A stretch of DNA of 64,000 bases from Rhabdophis nuchalis (taxonomy: Eukaryota; Chordata; Lepidosauria; Squamata; Natricidae): positions 65,607,850 to 65,671,849 of the forward strand of contig CM077645.1 of NCBI GenBank assembly GCA_039707465.1, read 5' to 3'. Within the stretch, counting starts at the first letter, position 1; each line of letters begins with the position of its first letter. Both the position numbers and the translations under genes were made by a program. Positions 11,668 through 21,820 of the stretch are shown piece by piece. Under the pieces are notes generated by a model that ran no database searches, was not told where the DNA came from, and was given only the letters and a program-made list of their open reading frames with translations.

Positions 11668-11835
11668 AGCCAGTTTGGTGTGATGGTAAGTACACCAGGC
11701 TAGAAACAGGAGACAATGATATCTAGTCCCACTTTAGGTATGAAGCCAGCTGGGTGTCCAGTCACTCTCTTTCAGACCTAGGAAGAATGCTATGGCAAAC
11801 CACTTCTGAAAAACTTGCTAGGAAAACTGCAGAGA
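11668..11835 (+). mobile_element. tRNA-derived SINE (CAGCTGGGTG type)
   Basis: The head, AGCCAGTTTGGTGTGATGG followed by TAAGTACACCAGGCTAGA, is a degenerate pol III A-box region. TCTAGTCCCACTTTAG stands in for the B box. The body has the ATGAAGCCAGCTGGGTGTCC block common in squamate SINEs and ends near GGAAAACTGCAGAGACTAGT. It is old, with both promoter boxes eroded. Confidence 0.7.
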
Positions 11836-12084
11836 CTAGTCCAGGTTTTGTTAGGACTTAACAAAGGTATTGTCAGAGGTCAAAAAAATCTGACAAAAGT
11901 GCAAACAACACATAGAATGGCTAATAAACTGGCCAATTATTCTTCATCTCTGAAGAATCCAGGGCAATTTCTCTAGAAGGTGACTAATAATTACCTTAGG
12001 AGGCATTGTTTTTTTTTTCCACCAAAGAGACATTTATGATGTTATCTAAGATATCTCTGACACTATCTTAAGGCAGGACGTAAA

Positions 12085-12487
12085 GTGAGATTTGGACATT
12101 AAATGTGAAACCTACTGGGTCAGGCTAGGCAGCTTCTTAGGTCCCCTTTTACTTCTATATTAAAAGGCGACATAGACCATTGTTCCTTGCAAAAGAACAG
12201 GAAAGTAAGTGTCTAACCACAGAGTTCAATAGTTCTCACAAAACCACAAGGTTCAGCTAAAGTTCACTTAGAGACACGTATGGCTTAAGACAAAAGGAGA
12301 AGTAAAGACCCCAACTCCTTACAAGGCTTGGCCCTCAAGGTAACCAATAGAAATGGTTTAAGTATTTTCATGTTCAAAACTGATCTTTGTCCGGGTGTTA
12401 GTAAAACTTATTTCTGCTCGGACCTTTGGCCAAAAATAAAAGGCTTATCTCTATCTCGTTCTCCGAGTCTCCTGATTTTCTGCAACA
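12085..12487 (+). mobile_element. Candidate solo LTR or LTR fragment
   Basis: The right half looks like the R-U5 end of a retroviral-type LTR. AATAAAAGGC (12,437) is a polyadenylation signal, and about 40 bp further the sequence ends in TTTTCTGCAACA. It is preceded by a C/T-rich stretch with TCGTTCTCCGAGTC. A matching TG start and target duplication could not be fixed, so the left boundary is a guess. No gag, pol or env frame is present. Confidence 0.5.
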
Positions 12488-12940
12488 ATCTAGCCAGAAA
12501 CTAAAAGCCAAGTTGAATAGGGTTCCAATATAGTCTTGAAAGCTACCATGTCAAGCAGCCAGTCAACACCCTCTGATATTACACGTCTACTAATCCTCTT
12601 AAATAACACGATTCATTACTGACAACTTCTACAGCTGATTCTATATGCAAATCAGCCATAATATAAGAAAGGTTTTAATAACAAAAACAGCAAACCCCCC
12701 CCCCCCCAAATGTGATTGTTCTGTACTAAAACCTTGGGAGAAGATTGGTTTATAAATCAGCTTTCCAGTAAATCAAACGATCAGCAGTATATAAACTTGT
12801 GAAGAAAATAGTATGCAAACAAAATTGGTACCATATCAAAGTAGCATGAACTTTCAAATGGACCTTGTGCTGTGTGATATAAGGTTTCAGTTAGGGTCTT
12901 CATCTCCCTATAGTCTATCCATCCAGTTTACTTTTAAGAT
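12488..12940. other. Non-coding DNA with a poly-C run
   Basis: Nothing is recognised except a run of C residues at about 12,696-12,706. Confidence 0.4.
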
Positions 12941-12944
12941 CCTG

Positions 12945-13015
12945 CAATTCAGTCCCTTCGGGGAGAGGGGGCGGTTTATAAATGTAATAAATTATTAATT
13001 ATTATTATTATTATC
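12945..13015 (+). mobile_element. L2-clade 3' terminus with TTA tail
   Basis: CAGTCCCTTCGGGGAGAGGG followed by GGCGGTTTATAAATG and an ATTATT repeat is the terminal signature of the L2 family. Only the last 70 bp are clear; sequence to the left (from about 12,890) may be diverged 3' UTR. Confidence 0.7.
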
Positions 13016-13857
13016 TGTATACCATTTTGGAAAACATATTTATTAATTAAATTTGTACACCACTACCAAAAGTCTCAGTGACTTTTAAGATACCTTTTGA
13101 GAAGGTGGGTGTGAACAGCTGCAAGCTGTTAAAAGGGAAATGGCTCTTAATTCTCTAATTATCTTGTCTTGTAATGACCTCCTGACTTCTTAATACGGGA
13201 TCTGCCACTTCCCATTAATAAGTAATTGCCATTCAAGTTTCATAGATGCAGAACTCCTTACTCCTCCACATCCTGACCTATTACAATACATAATTTAACA
13301 GGTCAATTTTAAAATAATACCCTTTAAAAAGATGTAACTATATACACAAAGAATTCCCTCAGTTCAACTTCCAAGGGGGAAAGCTCTTAACGAGTTATCA
13401 CTCACTAGGCATCTCCTGAAATGGTGTCTAGCTTTCAATTTGGCAGCTTCTCAATGCTGTACCTCTCACCAAAAAGCTAAGTGGGACCACAGCTACTTTC
13501 CCAATTATTCTTTTCTTTCACCCAAGACCAATCCCAATATACTACAGCTGTCCAATTGGAAGTAAACGCAATCCCTCCATACAGAGACCAACAGTGGTCC
13601 ACATCTTTATTCACCCTCTTGGTGCCTAAGGAGAAGCCCATTTGATGTTGCGATCACAAGGAATGTCAGACTTGCTTCTCAAAAGAAAACCAAGGGCTGT
13701 ATACCAATCACTCTCAGAGAAACTAATTCAACTGATTTTTTTTTTGTTGCCAAGCCACAGTCTTTATTTCAAATTCAGCAAGCTAAGGTTCAAATAGGGT
13801 TGGAAGAGCGAAGGATACAAAGGCTCAGAATAATTGTAGGACCTGGTCCTCTTGTGT
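13016..13857. other. Unique non-coding DNA
   Basis: No gene or clear repeat end is visible. A T-run lies at 13,735-13,746. Confidence 0.4.
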
Positions 13858-13865
13858 ATATTACT

Positions 13866-14121
13866 CAGGGGTGGATTCTGGCTGGCTTTACTGCTGGTTC
13901 ACTCATGTGCATGCTTTGTGTGTGCATTTGCATGCGCAGTTCAATTAAAACTGTTCTGCACATGCGCAAAATGTAAAAACAAGATGGCGGTGCCAATGGC
14001 ACTGATTGGAGAACTGGTTTGGGGGCATGGCAAGCCTGGGTCGCTGCCGGTTCCAGCAACCATGCCACCATACCACTACCAGTTGAGACAAATGGGCCAA
14101 ACCGGTAGGAACCCACCTCTG
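13866..14121. mobile_element. hAT MITE, CAGAGGTGGG family
   Basis: The ends are CAGGGGTGGATTC and ACCCACCTCTG. The interior has GCATGCGCAG, ACAAGATGGCGGTGCC and the AACCGGTAGGAACCC end seen in the other family members. Flanks ATATTACT and ATCCTACT match at 6 of 8 positions, consistent with an aged 8-bp duplication. Sister copies are at 37,108, 45,123, 49,938 and 53,046. Confidence 0.8.
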
Positions 14122-14310
14122 ATCCTACTGCGGTTCCTACTTTATTCTATTTCAATATGTAGGACATATTTCAGGTGGGCAGCAGGCCAGACAGAAACTC
14201 AGATTTCTGCTATTGGTTCAATTTTGTAAGGTTATAGCTCTTTCTCCCATTTCCCAAGATTATTCTCACAGCCCATTCAACCTCATTACATTCTGAGATC
14301 AACATCTCAG

Positions 14311-14756
14311 GGGCCTAGTTATATGCGAGACCACCTCCTGCCCCATACATCCCTTAGACCGATACGCTCCCACAGAGAGGGCCTCCTCAGGGTGCCGTCG
14401 GCCGGACAATGCCGACTGGCGACACCCAGGGGAAGAGCCTTCTCTGTGGCGGGGCCAGCCCTCTGGAATGACCTACCCCCTGAATTACGTACCATCACCG
14501 ACCTCCGCCTCTTCCGCCAATGTCTTAAGACATATTTGTTTCAACAAGCCGGCCTAGCCTAACCTCCCATGGGGACTTTTAGATAGTTTTAAATTGGGTT
14601 TTTAAAATTTGGTTTTAGCGCAGGATAGGTTTATTTAATAGTTTTTAAATTATATTTATTGTATTTTGTATGTTTTTAAATTTCCTGTGCACTGCCCTGG
14701 GTCCTCTGTGGAGAAGAGCGGGATATAAATTTAAATAAATAAATAAATAAATCTGT
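14311..14756 (+). mobile_element. L2-clade LINE 3' end with AAAT tail
   Basis: The copy starts at GGGGCCTAGTTATATGCGAG and keeps the last 79 codons of ORF2 open (14,323-14,562). These contain RDHLLPHTS, RSHREGLLRVPSAG, SVAGPALWNDLPPELRT and KTYLFQQAGLA. The 3' UTR ends in GCACTGCCCTGGGTCC and a short AAAT repeat. It is very close to the end of the 16.7-kb copy, so it is a young, severely truncated insertion. Confidence 0.9.
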
Positions 14757-15915
14757 GTTGAAAGACAATATCAGTGACAAACTCAAGTCTTTAGCTAAAG
14801 TAACCATTCCCACTCTGGTGTCCTGGAGTTATGTTGGCTAATTCCTAAGATGGTCCCTGCCCAAAAATGACATTTTTCTTCTTTTCCCCATTTTTTTTTC
14901 TAATGCTAAAGTAACTTCAGATTCATTTCTCAGAAATGAACGGAATTATCCATTTTTTTATTTTATATTTTTTAACAATACAAGTCTTTCTAAAGGTGAA
15001 GTTCTTAGCTATAACCCCATAAATTTATTGACAAGGCAGGGCTTAATCTAAATTGTAATCAACCAAAACTGCAAAGCAATAAACTGTTTCCAGAAGATAT
15101 GAAGAAATATCACGTCATCGCCTGAAATAAGATTAATCGTAGGGCATAAATATGATAGTTGAATAGTAAGAAGAATTCATTGAAAAAAACATTTCATTAG
15201 TTCATTTATTAACTATATAAAGCATATGGGAAAACTTCTGCAATTAATGTCAATGTTACTGCAGTGGTGTAAACATTCCTCTCACATAGTTTTGAGATGC
15301 TCTGTGGAGCTCAACTTGCAGAAGAAGGTAAAGGACAAGCTGTTCTACTGAAGGTGCCAACCAGCTGGCCAAGATTTAGCTCATCTGGCAAGTGTTTCAT
15401 TTGTGAATGCCAGTACAGATTCCAAACTCACGAAAACCCTCCTGACTATTGAGCTGAATGTGTCTTGGCACAACATAAACCAAGTGATTGCTGATTTTGG
15501 AGCAAAAAAATGGCATGAAACACTAATGGCAATTTGAGGGTGCATAAAAGAGTGTCCAGAAAACTGGCAGAAACCTCTAAATCAAAATTGATTTTTCTCT
15601 TGGTGTCTAGAAATTCAAAGAGTTCCATCTTCAAGCATCTGAAAGTATAACTCTGGTATTTACTCAATGTGCAACTTAAAAATGAATGAATAAAATACTG
15701 CTTTCCCACGATTTGGAATAATTTATAATAAAATAATTCAATTTCTCAAAATGACAAGGCATTTCTGTGACCTTTTTAAAAAAAATGGCATTGGTTTAAT
15801 TTGAAACTTATGCTATCATGTGATAGAGAAAACGATGTGTGTTTACTGATGGTTGTGCAATTGATTGCCAATACGTACATAGAATGCTTATCACACATTA
15901 TGTCAAATACTTTGA
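14757..15915. other. Unique non-coding DNA
   Basis: No recognisable feature is present. T-rich runs occur near 14,880-14,965. Confidence 0.4.
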
Positions 15916-15917
15916 TT

Positions 15918-16092
15918 ATTATATATGTACATGTATGTAAGTATATATATGTATATGCATGTATAAGTACTGTATGTTTATGTACATATATATATATACA
16001 TATATACTTTGTGCATGCTTGTTTATATGTGTATATACATATACATCTATACTTACATATAAACACACACATACACACATGCATACACACAG
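15918..16092. repeat. Degenerate TATG/TACA and CA simple repeat
   Basis: Mixed TATG, TATA and ACAC repeats run through this interval. The roughly 100-codon frames read here in both directions are a by-product of the simple repeat. Confidence 0.85.
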
Positions 16093-16321
16093 AGTCTAAT
16101 CACAATAAATAAGGGATGAGAATTAACTTACACAAGCATTCCTTGCAACAATACATGCAGTTCACTTGAACTAAAAATATTGACACTTGAAGAAAACAGT
16201 ACCAATTCATTTTTATATCATTTTACCTATGGATCAAATACTTAAATTGAATTACAGGATAAAAATAGACCAGATACTTTAGAAAATTTTCTGGGTGTAT
16301 GAGGGAATGGGTGTGAAGATT

Positions 16322-16563
16322 TCATTAGCAATAGCAATAACACTTATAGAGGTACTTTACAGCCCTCTCTACAGAGTTAACTCTCTACAGATTTAGCATA
16401 TATATATAACAATCTGGGTCCTCATTTTACCGACCTCGGAAGAATGGAAGCCTGAGTCAACCTTGAACTAGAGAGAATCGAACTGCCAAGCTGCTGGCAG
16501 CCGGCAGTCAGCAGAAGTACCCTGAACTACTGCATTTTAACTACTGCCCCATCATGGCTCTTA
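16322..16563 (-). mobile_element. tRNA-derived SINE, minus strand
   Basis: On the minus strand the element starts GAGCCATGATGGGGCAGTAG with an A-box-like TAGTTAAAATGC and a B-box-like CAGTTCGATTC. The body has TTGACTCAGGCTTCCATTC and AAAATGAGGACCCAGATTG. A second, more diverged copy is at 49,664-49,876. The tail on the plus strand is AGCAATAGCAATAAC. It lies just upstream of the long L2 copy but is a separate insertion. Confidence 0.75.
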
Positions 16564-16573
16564 ATAACAAAGC

Positions 16574-19246
16574 TTGTTACACTTATATCCCACTAAAATC
16601 CATCAGATAGAAATTATGGCTTTCTTATCTTCTATATCAGATAAGCCAAAGCTCCTTGAACCAAAGGAGACCACGATCCCTCAGACGACCGGGTGCGAGT
16701 CCCTCCTTGTGAAGTGGGGCCTAGGGAGGCAGTTGGGCGTGTTAGTTGTATACCTGGCTCCTCGCTATGCAACAACAGCCCTGCCCGAGCTCCTAGAGGT
16801 GATAGCCGAGGCGGCGGTTGAGACCCCCAGACTTTTAGTCATGGGGGACCTTAACCTGCCGTCGGCAGGCGAAACCTCTGGTGCAGCTCGGGAGTTCATG
16901 GCTTCCATGACAGCCATGGACCTCACCCAGGTAGTTTTAGGCCCTACTCACGAGGGCGGACACACCCTGGATCTCATCTTCGTCTCGGGACAGTGGAGTA
17001 GTGATCTGGGAATAGGGGATTTAGTCATCACACCCCTGTCATGGACAGATCACGCTCTCCTTCGGCTCGACTTTCCGATCGCTGCACCTCACTGCGGAGA
17101 GGCGGAACCGGACATTCCTATATGGTTCCGCCCCAGGCTCTTGATGGACCCGATAAGGTTCCAGAGGGAGCTTGGGCCAATTCCTGTGGACTTGCCCCGT
17201 GACTCGACTGAGGACCTAGTGGCTGCATGGTTAAGTGCGGCCATGGGGGCCTTGGACCGAGTTGCGCCCTTGCGGCCTCTCTTGCAGCGACGAACCACCT
17301 GGGCTCCTTGGTTTACCGAGGGGCTTAGGGAGATGAAGCGCCACAAGAGACGCCTAGAGAGCAGATGGAGATCTTCTCACTCTGAAGCCGACCGAACACT
17401 AGTGAGAGACCATATTAGGACTTACTTAGTGCCGATAAGAGTGGCCAAACGTGAGTATTGTGCCACTCTTATTGCATCCACAGATAACCGCCCTGCCGCC
17501 CTGTTTGGGGTGACCCGCTCCCTCCTTCAACAGAGGCCGCGGGAAGCCCCTTTACAGGGTCGAGCAGAGGAATTTATGCAGGAGAAAATCACTCGGATTC
17601 GGAACGAGCTACCCTCCATCGACAGTGGTCCAGTCGAGCAGGCCGAGGCTGTTCTTGTGACACCATCTTGGGAGGAGTTTGATTTTGTTACCACCGAGAA
17701 TATGGACAAGTTGTCAAAGAGACTTAGGGCTACCACATGTTTATTGGACCCGTGTCCCTCCTGGCTTGTACTGGCATCCTGGGAGACGACACGAGGCTGG
17801 CTCCAGGGCATTGTCAACGCATCTTTGAGTGAGGGGTCTTTGCCTGCCGTCTTGAAAGAGGCGGTAGTAAGGCCCCTCCTCAAGAAGCCGTCCCTGGATC
17901 CAGCATTATTAGAGAACTATCGTCCCGTCTCCAACCTCCACTTTTTAGCGAAGGTTGTTGAGAGGGTGGTGGCTCAACAGTTTCTGCGACACTTGGAGGA
18001 AGTTGATTATCTAGACCCGCGCCAGTCCGGCTTCCGACCCGGGCACAGCACTGAGACGGCATTGGTCGCGTTGGTTGATGATCTCTGGAGGGCGCGGGAT
18101 AGAGGATATTCCTCTATCCTAGTCCTGTTAGACCTCTCAGCGGCTTTTGATACCATCGACCATGGTATCCTATTGCGCCGACTGGGGGGGTTGGGACTGG
18201 GAGGCACCGTTTTGCGGTGGTTCTCATCCTACCTCTCTGGTCGGTCACAATATGTGTTGGCAGGGGGGCAGAGGTCGGCCTCGAGGTCCTTCATATGTGG
18301 GGTTCCTCAGGGGTCGGTCCTCTCGCCCTTACTGTTCAACACATATATGAAGCCGCTGGGTGAGATCATCCGTGGTTTTGGGGTGGGATATCATCTGTAC
18401 GCTGATGATACTCAGTTGTACATATCCACCCCAGACCACCCCAACGATGCCGTCGAGGTTATGTCCCGGTGTTTGGAGGCCGTACGGATCTGGATGGGTG
18501 GTAACAAACTCAAGCTCAACCCATCCAAGACTGAATGGCTGTGGCTTCCGGCGCCCCGGTTCAGCCAGATTATTCCAACTCTGGCCATTGGGGGCGAAAC
18601 ACCGGCCCCGGTGGAGAGGGCGTGCAATTTGGGTGTCCTCCTGGATTCCCGGCTGTCTATGGAAGATCATGTGGCAGCCGTGGCCAGGGGGGCATTTCGT
18701 CAGGTTCGCCTGATGCGCCAATTGCGCCCCTTACTGGACCGGGGTGCCTTACGCACAGTCACTCAAGCACTCGTCACCTCTCGACTCGACTACTGTAATG
18801 CTCTCTACATGGGGCTTCCCTTGAGGTGTACCCGAAAGCTGCAGCTAGTCCAGAACGCAGCCGCGCGGGTGATTACGGGAGCGCCTAGACACTCCCACAT
18901 AACACCTATCCTGCGCGAGCTGCACTGGCTTCCTGTGGTCTTTCGGGTGCGCTTCAAGGTTTTAACGACCATCTTTAAAGCGCTCCATGGCTCGGGGCCT
19001 AGTTATATGCGAGACCGCCTCCTGCCCCATACATCCCTCAGACCGATACGCTCCCACAGAGAGGGCCTCCTCAGGGTGCCGTCGGCTGGACAATGCCAAC
19101 TGGCGACACCCAGGGGAAGAGCCTTCTCTGTGGTGGGCCCAGGCCTCTGGAACGACTTACCCCCTGAACTCCGCACCATCTCCGACCTCCGCCTCTTCCG
19201 CAAGTGTCTGAAGACACACCTATTTCATCTAGCCGGCCTAGCCTAA
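16574..19246 (+). CDS. L2 ORF2: APE-type endonuclease, reverse transcriptase
   Basis: This 890-residue frame comes from a truncated L2 LINE. The protein would nick target DNA and prime reverse transcription there. Endonuclease landmarks are VMGDLNLP (residues about 89-96), THEGGHTLDLIFVSG (about 130) and the WTDHALLRLDF version of the SDH motif. The RT then shows NYRPVSNL, LDLSAAFDTIDH (motif A), GVPQGSVLSPLLF (motif B) and YADDTQLY (about 609). The C-terminal region has TSRLDYCNALYMGLP and ends LWNDLPPELRTISDL to HLAGLA. The first 30 or so residues are not L2-like: they come from flanking DNA that happens to be open. Against the 30-kb copy, five residues are missing after RAEEF, and VTFLQ is absent. 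The N-terminal endonuclease portion is absent, so it is not a functional source element. Confidence 0.92.
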   Translation: MLHLYPTKIHQIEIMAFLSSISDKPKLLEPKETTIPQTTGCESLLVKWGLGRQLGVLVVYLAPRYATTALPELLEVIAEAAVETPRLLVMGDLNLPSAGETSGAAREFMASMTAMDLTQVVLGPTHEGGHTLDLIFVSGQWSSDLGIGDLVITPLSWTDHALLRLDFPIAAPHCGEAEPDIPIWFRPRLLMDPIRFQRELGPIPVDLPRDSTEDLVAAWLSAAMGALDRVAPLRPLLQRRTTWAPWFTEGLREMKRHKRRLESRWRSSHSEADRTLVRDHIRTYLVPIRVAKREYCATLIASTDNRPAALFGVTRSLLQQRPREAPLQGRAEEFMQEKITRIRNELPSIDSGPVEQAEAVLVTPSWEEFDFVTTENMDKLSKRLRATTCLLDPCPSWLVLASWETTRGWLQGIVNASLSEGSLPAVLKEAVVRPLLKKPSLDPALLENYRPVSNLHFLAKVVERVVAQQFLRHLEEVDYLDPRQSGFRPGHSTETALVALVDDLWRARDRGYSSILVLLDLSAAFDTIDHGILLRRLGGLGLGGTVLRWFSSYLSGRSQYVLAGGQRSASRSFICGVPQGSVLSPLLFNTYMKPLGEIIRGFGVGYHLYADDTQLYISTPDHPNDAVEVMSRCLEAVRIWMGGNKLKLNPSKTEWLWLPAPRFSQIIPTLAIGGETPAPVERACNLGVLLDSRLSMEDHVAAVARGAFRQVRLMRQLRPLLDRGALRTVTQALVTSRLDYCNALYMGLPLRCTRKLQLVQNAAARVITGAPRHSHITPILRELHWLPVVFRVRFKVLTTIFKALHGSGPSYMRDRLLPHTSLRPIRSHREGLLRVPSAGQCQLATPRGRAFSVVGPGLWNDLPPELRTISDLRLFRKCLKTHLFHLAGLA

Positions 19247-19462
19247 CCTCCATACTGACTATTAGATAGTTTTTAAACTTGGAATTTTAATTCGGTTTTT
19301 AGCGCAGGGTTTATTTATTAGAATAAGTATTTTAAATTTCATATATTTTATATATTTTGTATGTATTTTAACATCCCTGTGCGCCGCCCTGGGTCCTAAC
19401 AAGGAGAAGGGCGGGGTATAAATTTAATAAAATAAATAAAATAAATAAATAAATAAATCTTC
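16665..19462 (+). mobile_element. L2-clade LINE, nearly complete ORF2, 5'-truncated
   Basis: The copy begins inside the endonuclease domain and reaches the 3' terminus: GCGCCGCCCTGGGTCC near 19,381, then GGGCGGGGTATAAATTT and an AAATA tail to 19,460. It is open from endonuclease to the ORF2 stop, which marks a recent insertion. The sequence before about 16,665 (preceding ACGATCCCTCAGACGACC) shares nothing with other L2 copies here and is taken as host DNA. Confidence 0.92.
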
Positions 19463-20043
19463 ATGTCAAAGGCACCTATAGTCAATCCATATACTGTATG
19501 TAAGATCCACTCTCTTTTGACTATTACATATCTGAGTCAAAAATACTTCAGGATTCTTAATTTTTATTTAAAAAAAGTATGCCCATTAAAACATCTCACC
19601 TGGTAGTGGTAACTAAACAAAGGTGGGTCTGAATAGAAATTGAACGGGGGAACCCAGAGAATTCCAGGACTTAGGGTAGACTGGGAAATCAAAGGACAAG
19701 AACTCCCCTTTCTAAAAAGAATGGAGCAGTATTATTTGGAATACTCACTTACAGGTAACCTGGAATATTTGTATTCTGTCTGGGCTTTGATCCACATGGG
19801 TCTTGATCTGGGCCCAGACTAATAACGAGTCAGACAGATCTAGTTTCAGATAGAAAAGTATGAAAAAATAATAGCCCTTGATGGCAATGTATGACTATGG
19901 GGAAGTAAGGGAAGGGAAGCACAAAGATAATTTGAGGGAAGTCTGGAGGAGTAGGTTGAATTCACCATGCTCAGTGTTCCACAGCCAAGGCAACTGATTA
20001 CATATGCATTATAGTCAGTGAGCAGCAAATTCAACAATTGATT
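19463..20043. other. Unique non-coding DNA
   Basis: No coding or repeat signal is recognised. Confidence 0.4.
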
Positions 20044-20051
20044 TCATAAAA

Positions 20052-20746
20052 CAGTGGTGGCGAACCTATGGCAATGTGTAGTGATAACATTCTCGCCGTT
20101 ATCAGGCGGGCGGTCCATGGGTGAGGGAAAAGAAGAGGCGACACCAAATTCTTCTTCAAGTGGGATGGAACGGCGCACAGACAAAAGCCTGCAAGCCCTT
20201 TTATTAACTTTATCAGAAGGCAGGGTTAAGCATGCAACGTCATGTAAACAATACACAAATCATGACCATAAAAGGAAATTCACACAGTAGAATAGGAGTC
20301 ACGTGCTCTTTGTTGATAGTTAGCACGTTGCAGAAGGTGGGAACTTTTCTCCAAAGGTGTTGAATGTCAGAGGATGTCAGAGGGTGTGGCTAGTAACTTT
20401 CCATGCCATCTTCCTTGTTTATGTCCGACCGGTCAGAACCAGTCTACACTAACAGAAATGCTTAGCACGTGATGAAGTGTTATAATGCAATAGCAATGTG
20501 CCGGAGGTGGGACACAAAGCCCTCTCTGTGGGCACGTGAGCTGCCACCCCAGCTCAGCTCCGCCATGCATGTGTGTGTGTCTCCAGCTGGCCAGCTGGTC
20601 TTCGGGTCTCTGCCATGCATGTATGGGGAATGGGGCACATGTGGGGGGAGGGTGCATACACAGGGCCACACACACATTGCATTTTGGAAGTTTGTGCACA
20701 TGCATGTGCTTTGGGCACTCAGTCTGGAAAACGTTAGCCATCACTG
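20052..20746. mobile_element. hAT MITE (CAGTGATGGC family), interrupted
   Basis: The ends are CAGTGGTGGCGAACCTATGG and AACGTTAGCCATCACTG. Flanks TCATAAAA and CCATAAAA match at 7 of 8 positions. The body carries the GTGGGCACGTGAG block of this family. A foreign segment at 20,079-20,492 interrupts it, so the original element was about 280 bp. Relatives are at 41,399, 50,323, 55,194 and 59,966. Confidence 0.82.
20079..20492 (-). mobile_element. 414-bp LTR-like insertion inside the hAT MITE
   Basis: The segment is flanked by a perfect direct repeat GCAATGTG (20,071-20,078 and 20,493-20,500), and removing it restores the MITE. On the minus strand it has a promoter-like AT/GC mosaic, AATAAAAGGGCTTGCAGGC (a polyadenylation signal followed by a G-rich stretch) and a C/T-rich end. 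That layout resembles a solo LTR. An 8-bp duplication is longer than usual for retroviral or Gypsy LTRs, so a hAT-type element is the alternative. No coding frame is present. Strand is assigned only from the AATAAA. Confidence 0.55.
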
Positions 20747-21143
20747 CCATAAAAGAATATAAATCAGAATGTGGGGAGGTATAGCACAGGGCAGAAAGTA
20801 TTAATATTACCTAGAAAGTACAATTAAATGCCTAAGGTCTGAAATATTTCTAAGTTATCAACCAGAACATATGTGACATTTGCTGCAGTACAGGATATCA
20901 GAATATTAAAAGTACAACTTAAGTGCTAAAAACACCTGTTGCTGCATTGCAATTCTCGCTTTGGGAAGTCCCAGGGCTATGAGGCTGTTACCTGACTAAC
21001 CATACTGATGTGAGTCACTTTCAATTCTGCTGACAATCCACTACTCCAGAACTAAAATTATGGTCTTTTCAAATAGACAGAGACATTGCAAACATCGATG
21101 GCAGATAAAGGATCATAGTATCGACCAAGTTTCATTCTTTAAG
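20747..21143. other. Unique non-coding DNA
   Basis: No recognisable feature is present. Confidence 0.4.
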
Positions 21144-21145
21144 TA

Positions 21146-21762
21146 CCATATTTTTCGGAATATAAGAAGCACCTTTTTCCCTCAAAAAAGAAGGTGAAAA
21201 TCTGGGTGCATCTTATACACTGAATAAGCATTTTTGGTCTCCACAAACCCTGCCCCCTTTGCAAAAATGGCTGTGCATAGCGTTTAGGAGGCTTTCAGTT
21301 TGCTCCTGCGGGCTGGGGAGGGCTGTATTTGCTTGTTTTGGCCCCTCCAGCCCCCAGGAGGACTCTAAGAGCCTCCCAAAGCTCTGCATGCCCTTTTGGT
21401 GGGGGGCAAAAAATGGGCTGTTTTTTGCTTGTTTTTGCCTCCCCAGCCCCCAGAAGAACTCCAAGAGCCTTTCAAAGCTCTACATGCTCTTTTTTTTTTT
21501 TGCAAAAAATTGGCCCATTTTTGTGAAACACATGCCATTTTTGGGTTGTTTTTGCCCCTCCCACAGTCCCCAGGAGCACTCTACAAACTTCCCAAAGTTC
21601 TGTATGCCCCCACCTTTTTTTTTTTTTTTTTTTTGCAAAAAACGAGGCGTGCAGAGGGTTTTGGGAGGCTTGCAGAGTGCAAAAACTTTTTTTAAAAAAA
21701 ACCCTCTTCAAAATCATGGTGTGTCTTATACTCCAATGCGTCTTATAGTCCGAAAAATATGG
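21146..21762. mobile_element. TA-target MITE (CCATATTTTTCGGA ends)
   Basis: The left end CCATATTTTTCGGAATATAA pairs with the right end TTATAGTCCGAAAAATATGG. Both sides carry TA (21,144-21,145 and 21,763-21,764), as expected for Tc1/mariner-type insertion. The interior holds about three degenerate units of roughly 120 bp with CCCCCAGGAGGAC-like and AAAGCTCTGCATGCCC motifs, separated by T-runs. The 171- and 101-residue frames read across it have no domain and reflect the low-complexity repeat. Confidence 0.8.
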
Positions 21763-21820
21763 TATTTCAGTTAACATTCCAACAATCAGGCATTAGGTGG
21801 GAACAAATCTGTCTCTGATA

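Noticed and set aside
15776..16112. Paired 103-104 residue frames on both strands
   Set aside because: They are translations of TATG/TACA/ACAC simple repeats.
17089..19253. Several minus-strand and shifted frames across the L2 copies
   Set aside because: They are shadows of the L2 ORF2 reading frame, whose RT motifs fix the true frame.
20079..20492. Confident endogenous retrovirus LTR
   Set aside because: No TG...CA ends with a 4-6 bp duplication could be made to fit; only an 8-bp repeat is clear, so the class was left open.
21259..21774. 171-residue phenylalanine-rich protein
   Set aside because: It spans a MITE with repeated units and T-runs, and the frame ends near the MITE terminus.
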